A stretch of DNA of 47,549 nucleotides from Thermodesulfobacteriota bacterium (GTDB lineage: Bacteria > Desulfobacterota > DSM-4660 > Desulfatiglandales > Desulfatiglandaceae): NCBI GenBank assembly GCA_028278625.1, contig JANQDY010000110.1, forward strand, positions 1-47,549, read 5' to 3'. This document shows, one piece after another, positions 43,595 to 47,549 of the stretch. The translations under genes and the position numbers were made by a program. Within the stretch, counting starts at the first letter, position 1. Every line of letters begins with the position of its first letter. The notes under the pieces are model-generated. The model worked only from the letters and a program-made list of their open reading frames with translations, was not told where the DNA came from and searched no databases.

Positions 43595-44377
43595 TTAGGC
43601 ATCGGCCTCCGATGCGTAGATGGCCGCGCCAATGGCTCCGAAGAGTTGCGGGTGCTGGGCTAGCAGGACTTGGCAATCGGTGAGTTCCTCCATCAACGTC
43701 AGGATATAGGGATTGTGTTCAGCCACACCCCCGGTCATCAAAACCTTGCCGCTGATCCTTTGCATGGCCGTGACCCGCTTGATGACCGAGTAGAAGACCC
43801 CCTTGACGATATCAGGGACAGGGATGCCCTGGCGGATCAATCCCAGCACCTCGGTACCCGCATACACCGTGCAAAAGTTGCTCAGTTTAATGTCATGGCT
43901 GGCCTGGCGGGCCAAGCCGTCCATGTCGGACAAACTTACTTTCAGCCTGCCCGCCATCTCTTCGATAAAAGCCCCGGTTCCCGCGGCGCATTTACGATTC
44001 ATCCTAAATTCGGTGCGCTGGCCTTTTTCATTGATGGTGACGACCTTGTTGTCCTGACCGCCGATGTCCACCATGGTCATGGCTGTCTGGTATTTGGTGA
44101 AGGCGGCCTTGGCATGGCAGCTGATCTCACTGATGACCTTGTTGCTGAAATCCAGGTTGTGTCTGCCGTAACCGGTCGAGACGCAGTATCTGACATCGCT
44201 GAGCTTGGCACTGGCCATCCGAAGGCTCGCTTCAATTGCGATTTTGGCGGTGAGGGCAAAATTGGTCCCGGATTCCCGGATGTTATAGCCCACCAGATCC
44301 TTATTGTCGTCGGCGATGAGAGCCGCCTTGCAATAGGTCGAGCCAATGTCAACGCCTAAGTAGAGTTTCTGCCCCAT
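43595..44377 (-). CDS. 2-hydroxyacyl-CoA dehydratase activator (HgdC/BadF-type ATPase)
   Basis: A 260-aa ATPase of the ASKHA superfamily that hydrolyses ATP to drive one electron into the dehydratase. Motifs: GVDIGSTYCKAAL, DIGGQDNKVV, the cysteine C130 in KCAAGTGAFIEEM and C169 in SNFCTVYAGTEV, which in the dimer would share one [4Fe-4S] cluster, and the adenosine-motif TGGVAEHN. GGAGG precedes the ATG. It is 2 bp from the dehydratase subunit gene upstream and overlaps nothing. It is the only activator in the window, so it may also serve the dehydratase pair at 14.8-17.2 kb. Confidence 0.92.
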   Translation of the reverse strand: MGQKLYLGVDIGSTYCKAALIADDNKDLVGYNIRESGTNFALTAKIAIEASLRMASAKLSDVRYCVSTGYGRHNLDFSNKVISEISCHAKAAFTKYQTAMTMVDIGGQDNKVVTINEKGQRTEFRMNRKCAAGTGAFIEEMAGRLKVSLSDMDGLARQASHDIKLSNFCTVYAGTEVLGLIRQGIPVPDIVKGVFYSVIKRVTAMQRISGKVLMTGGVAEHNPYILTLMEELTDCQVLLAQHPQLFGAIGAAIYASEADA

Positions 44378-44378
44378 G

Positions 44379-45611
44379 TTAGATACCCTCCAATTCTTCG
44401 ATAAAGGCCTCAACCTTGAGACTGGTCTGCTCATCAGAGTAGCAGCGCAGGTCATTCAGGTCTCCGTTGATGACGATGTAGGGGATACCCAAAAGGTCCC
44501 GGAGTCTTGCGGGTAGACCGTAACGGCTCTCGGAGGTGAAAGGACACGTCCAGGCCTCATGGTAGATCACGCCGTTGATGTTGAATTTATCGACAGAGCC
44601 TCGCAGGAACTCCAAGCGGCGGGTATCGTCCCCGGCAATATATAACTGGGTGTAGGTTTCGCCCAAGCTCTCAAAGGGTCTGGCGGGTTCAAGGGTCTCG
44701 AACACCCACGAACTGCAATAGGTGGAGGCGATGACGTTGGCACGCAATTCGCCAAAGAGCTTTGACTGGGCGCCGATGCGCCCCCAGACCGGTATGCCGG
44801 ACCATAACAGACGGTATTTTTCCCCTTCAACGGCGGCATCATTCTTGGTGTTTTTCTGCTTCAACTCCTTGAGCAGGACCTCGTAATAGTCCACCGCAAC
44901 CTGCTCGCCCCGCAACACCACAGCCGGGCCCATATGGATGCAGGCGTCGAAAAAGGTCCAGGGAGCTGGGGTGTGCACATTTGTCTCCAGGCACTCGTTC
45001 CACAAATCCGAGGTTTGACGCGAGCACTCGATGGTCTGCCGCAGCCGGTCAATATCCATTTTGCGGCCGATGATCTCTTCCAACCGGGGCACCATGGCCT
45101 TTAGCTGTTCGGTCCCCAGCCGACACACCTCCTCATCCAGGTGGGTGATCCCCCTGGGGGTCTGCATGCCCAGCGCCGGAACATCGAGTTTTCTGGCATA
45201 CCACTCGAACCAGTCCTGCACGTCGCGACACTGACTCGTGTTGTAAATGAGGACATCGGGCTTGGGGATCTCCATGCCATAGGCTTTTCGCAGCGGGGTG
45301 TCGTCGCTCAGAAATGAGCCGATGTCGCTGGTCATATAGGAGCAAACGTTGGGAGAAAACCCATCGGCCACCGCCACATCAATCAGGTCGGTGGACATGC
45401 GCGTGGCACCCAACATGGCGCCGTGGTTTTCGGGAAAGTGCACCTTGAAGCCCATGCCCCGCAGCAATTCGGCAGGCCCCACGCTGGTGCACCAGGCGAT
45501 CTTTTCATCTGGATTCTCGGAAGCTGCCTTGAGATCCAAAAAATATTCTTCCATGACCTGGTTTTCTAAGTGAGTGGCCTGAACTATTTTTCTCTTGAAG
45601 TCGGCGCTCAT
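44379..45611 (-). CDS. 2-hydroxyacyl-CoA dehydratase-type subunit (HGD-D family)
   Basis: A 410-aa HGD-D family protein. Candidate Fe-S ligands are C90 (PNVCSYMTSDIG), C128 (NTSQCRDVQDWFEW) and the cysteine in HEAWTCPFTSESRYG. It is a single subunit here: canonical dehydratases need two different ones. It may be a homodimer of the type of DCCP-like proteins, pair with a subunit elsewhere, or join the pair at 14.8 kb. It stands directly before the activator gene. Its start overlaps the CoA-transferase stop (ATGA), so expression is coupled. Confidence 0.85.
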   Translation of the reverse strand: MSADFKRKIVQATHLENQVMEEYFLDLKAASENPDEKIAWCTSVGPAELLRGMGFKVHFPENHGAMLGATRMSTDLIDVAVADGFSPNVCSYMTSDIGSFLSDDTPLRKAYGMEIPKPDVLIYNTSQCRDVQDWFEWYARKLDVPALGMQTPRGITHLDEEVCRLGTEQLKAMVPRLEEIIGRKMDIDRLRQTIECSRQTSDLWNECLETNVHTPAPWTFFDACIHMGPAVVLRGEQVAVDYYEVLLKELKQKNTKNDAAVEGEKYRLLWSGIPVWGRIGAQSKLFGELRANVIASTYCSSWVFETLEPARPFESLGETYTQLYIAGDDTRRLEFLRGSVDKFNINGVIYHEAWTCPFTSESRYGLPARLRDLLGIPYIVINGDLNDLRCYSDEQTSLKVEAFIEELEGI

Positions 45612-46774
45612 CGTTTTTCCTCCTCTGTTTCTGAAAATTCTCTTTTGATTTTTTCAGTATGTTCTCCGAGTGAAGGAGCGATTTCTCTCTCTTCAATGGC
45701 AGGATAAACACTCAACTTTATGGGATTTCCAGCGAAAGTACATTTTCCTGATTTAATGAGCATTTTTCGATGATTGACCTGATCCATTTCAGTCATTTCT
45801 TGGATAGAGTTTACATTTGAGCAGGGAACACCTATCGCATGCATTTTATCAAGCCAGTAATCCGCGTCTTCTGTTTTGAGAACTTTTTCAAGTTCAGTTC
45901 TCAGAAGTTCTCTGTTTTTGTGAACTTCCTCGGGGAATCTAAATTCAGGCTTTTCAAGCCACTCTTTTTTGCCTATTACATCAAGCAGTTGGCTCCACAG
46001 CTTGGGAGATGCAATACATATTGCAATCTCTTTATCTTTTGTTGCATATGTGCTGAACGGAGTCACCGAAGGGTTGTCATTCCCTTGTTTTTTGGGTACT
46101 TCGCCTGTTGCGAAGTATTCGCCGACAGGTTCAGCCAGTAGGTGAATCATGCAGTCAAGCATTGCGGTATCAACATGACATCCTTCACCTGTTCTTGAGC
46201 GGTTGAATAGCGCCGTCATGATACTTGCATAGGAGTGGATACCTGCATTTACATCTCCCAAAGAACAACCTGCCCTGGTTGATCTTCCATTTGGGAAACC
46301 GGTAATGCTCATAAAGCCTGAATCGGCCTGGACGATTTCATCATAAGCCGGAGCTGAATGGATGGGTCCAGATTGTCCAAAACCGGATATTGAAGCATAA
46401 ATGATGTGCGGATTGATCTTTTTTACTTCTTCGTAACCGAGGCCTGCATGATCCATTACTCCCGGCCTAAAATTTTCCACTAAAACATCAGCTTCAGCAA
46501 TAATACGTTTTAATATTTTCTGATCCTCAGGGCTTTTTATATTTGCAGCAAAACTCTCTTTTCCGCCATTTACCGTAGCGAAATCCTTTGAAAGGGACTC
46601 TTCTATCAAAAAGCCGCAATGCCTGGTAATGTCACCTGTTTCTGGACGTTCAATTTTAATGACTCTTGCTCCGTTGTCGCTCATTAGCTGGGTGCAGAAA
46701 GGGCCGCTGATAACACACGTAAAATCTATAACCAGTATGTTTTTTAACGGCCCGTCTTTTTCTTTGTTATTCAT
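45608..46774 (-). CDS. Type III CoA-transferase (CaiB/BaiF/FldA-HadA-like)
   Basis: A 388-aa family III CoA-transferase. The catalytic Asp is D174 in SLGDVNAGIHSY; the N-terminus (VIDFTCVISGPFC) and the NFRPGVMDHAGLGYEE block are typical. In the fldAIBC and hadAIBC pathways an enzyme of this kind moves CoA to a 2-hydroxyacid before dehydration, which fits the genes that follow. Its base composition is clearly more AT-rich than that of the next three genes, suggesting separate origin. It is translationally coupled to the dehydratase subunit by ATGA overlap. AGGAGG precedes the ATG. Confidence 0.9.
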   Translation of the reverse strand: MNNKEKDGPLKNILVIDFTCVISGPFCTQLMSDNGARVIKIERPETGDITRHCGFLIEESLSKDFATVNGGKESFAANIKSPEDQKILKRIIAEADVLVENFRPGVMDHAGLGYEEVKKINPHIIYASISGFGQSGPIHSAPAYDEIVQADSGFMSITGFPNGRSTRAGCSLGDVNAGIHSYASIMTALFNRSRTGEGCHVDTAMLDCMIHLLAEPVGEYFATGEVPKKQGNDNPSVTPFSTYATKDKEIAICIASPKLWSQLLDVIGKKEWLEKPEFRFPEEVHKNRELLRTELEKVLKTEDADYWLDKMHAIGVPCSNVNSIQEMTEMDQVNHRKMLIKSGKCTFAGNPIKLSVYPAIEEREIAPSLGEHTEKIKREFSETEEEKR

Positions 46775-46833
46775 GACAAGTTACCTCCTTAGACAGTTAC
46801 AAAATGCATCCTGTGTAAAAAACACAAGAAGTG

Positions 46834-47549
46834 TTATGAAAAACTCAGATGTCCCCTCAAAACAGGGATAACAACCATCTCTTTGAGTTTGAGTGAAGTT
46901 GCCGTAACTTCGCGACCCAGGGATGTCAGATAGTACTTGTAGCTCTTTGACACTTTTTTGATGAGCCCGTGATTTCTAAGACGTTTGAGAATATGAGAAA
47001 TCTGGCCTGAGCTTTTGTCCAAGGCTTTTCGTAAAGTGAAATTGCGGATACCGAAACCTTGCGCACCGCCTTGCGCTATGGCACGGAGTACGGCTTCATC
47101 TTCTTCATTGAACAGGTTAAACCCTCGGAAACTGCGGCCTTTTTCTCTTACAGATCGGCTGATTTTGTTCACTTTTTTGATTCCGTTGGTTGGATCGTCG
47201 ATTGCGGATAGAAAATCGATATATCGCCGATTACAGGAAAACATGACGTCTTTTAAATCAGAAAGGCTGTATATGGTTTTGCGCATGTTGGCAACCTGGT
47301 AGCTGCGGGTGCCGTCCCGATGTTCCACCCGGCGGTGGTGTTTGAAAAAGGAGATATCATTGCTGAAGCATTCAATCCGAAGGATTTGGCCAAACTTGTC
47401 ATACATTTTGATTCCGTTTTTACCCATAAAATGGCGGATCGAATGACCCTCGATGCGAGTTGAGAATCTACCACCGAGTTCCCCCTCGTATCGCAGGTCA
47501 AGACGTTTGCCTAAAAACATGGCAACGTTATCCGGTTTAACGGAATGTG
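46834..47549 (-). CDS. Partial winged-helix protein of a conserved family (MarR-like C-terminus)
   Basis: The frame is open to the window edge, and the codons before ATG 47520 (HSVKPDNVA) continue the coding sequence, so the true N-terminus lies outside. Visible are RFSTRIEGHSIRHFMG and GIKMYDKFGQILRIE in the middle, and a winged-helix-like end with FTLRKALDKSSGQISHILKRL. From memory this is a family of about 450-aa proteins of unknown role that occurs in several copies in some genomes. It is sometimes annotated as a MarR-like regulator, but the long N-terminal portion is not MarR-like. It is divergent in function from the operon behind it and 59 bp from the CoA-transferase start. Confidence 0.65.
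   Translation of the reverse strand, partial: HSVKPDNVAMFLGKRLDLRYEGELGGRFSTRIEGHSIRHFMGKNGIKMYDKFGQILRIECFSNDISFFKHHRRVEHRDGTRSYQVANMRKTIYSLSDLKDVMFSCNRRYIDFLSAIDDPTNGIKKVNKISRSVREKGRSFRGFNLFNEEDEAVLRAIAQGGAQGFGIRNFTLRKALDKSSGQISHILKRLRNHGLIKKVSKSYKYYLTSLGREVTATSLKLKEMVVIPVLRGHLSFS

Noticed and set aside
1..47549. CRISPR arrays, insertion sequences, prophage genes
   Set aside because: No regularly spaced repeats, transposase or phage structural genes could be found on reading both strands.

Overview
The window looks like chromosome from an anaerobic Gram-negative bacterium. A Desulfobacterota-type (sulfate-reducer-like) genome is my best guess, inferred from gene content and not from any marker gene. 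LolA, a MltB transglycosylase and lipoproteins point to an outer membrane. Two sets of oxygen-sensitive 2-hydroxyacyl-CoA dehydratase genes, radical-SAM lipoate synthases and a rubrerythrin-like ferritin point to anaerobic life. No rRNA, tRNA, CRISPR array, intact insertion sequence, integrase or transposase was recognised. Both window edges cut or abut broken genes.

Layout. 1-2.4 kb: a 5'-truncated double ABC ATPase of the oligopeptide/nickel type and an AraC regulator. 2.5-2.9 kb: a TrmO/TsaA-domain protein. 3.3-8.0 kb: a lipoate assembly operon made of a lipoate ligase fused to a DUF116 domain, a geranylgeranyl-reductase-like flavoprotein (LipT-like) and two radical-SAM enzymes (LipS1/LipS2 type). 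8.1-9.4 kb: a DUF2780 protein, a zinc-ribbon-like protein and tatA. 9.4-9.9 kb: ssb on the minus strand. 10-20.5 kb: a long plus-strand run of housekeeping and catabolic genes: RNase J, FtsK, LolA, two 2-hydroxyacyl-CoA dehydratase subunits, a PaaK-type CoA ligase, MutY, and an RsbW-like kinase with a STAS partner.

20.5-36.6 kb is almost entirely minus strand and is accessory in character. It holds a MltB transglycosylase, a HEPN (HepT-like) protein preceded by a GrpB-family nucleotidyltransferase, SuhB, a dehalogenase-like lipoprotein, a ferritin-like protein, an aminotransferase, a choloylglycine-hydrolase-like enzyme, a SIMPL protein, a lone TrpF coupled to a GNAT, a truncated short-chain dehydrogenase remnant, three different methyltransferases and a crotonase lacking the usual glutamates. 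36.8-40.0 kb is AT-richer and looks like a mobile cassette zone: a DUF3795 protein, a hypothetical, a YefM-YoeB module, a heavily decayed hydrolase and a MazEF-type module with a clear promoter and palindromic operator. 40.2-42.0 kb: a metallo-beta-lactamase-fold hydrolase and an alpha/beta hydrolase.

42.3-46.8 kb: a minus-strand operon for 2-hydroxyacid metabolism, transcribed as type III CoA-transferase, one dehydratase subunit, the ATP-dependent dehydratase activator and a LarA-type nickel racemase homologue. The likely flow is racemisation of a 2-hydroxyacid, CoA transfer, then radical dehydration. The first dehydratase pair (14.8-17.2 kb) has no activator beside it, so the activator at 43.6 kb may serve both. 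The window closes inside a partial winged-helix protein.

The best candidates for something new are the ligase-DUF116 fusion within the lipoate operon, the LarA/CoA-transferase/dehydratase operon, and the GrpB-HEPN pair as a possible variant toxin-antitoxin module.
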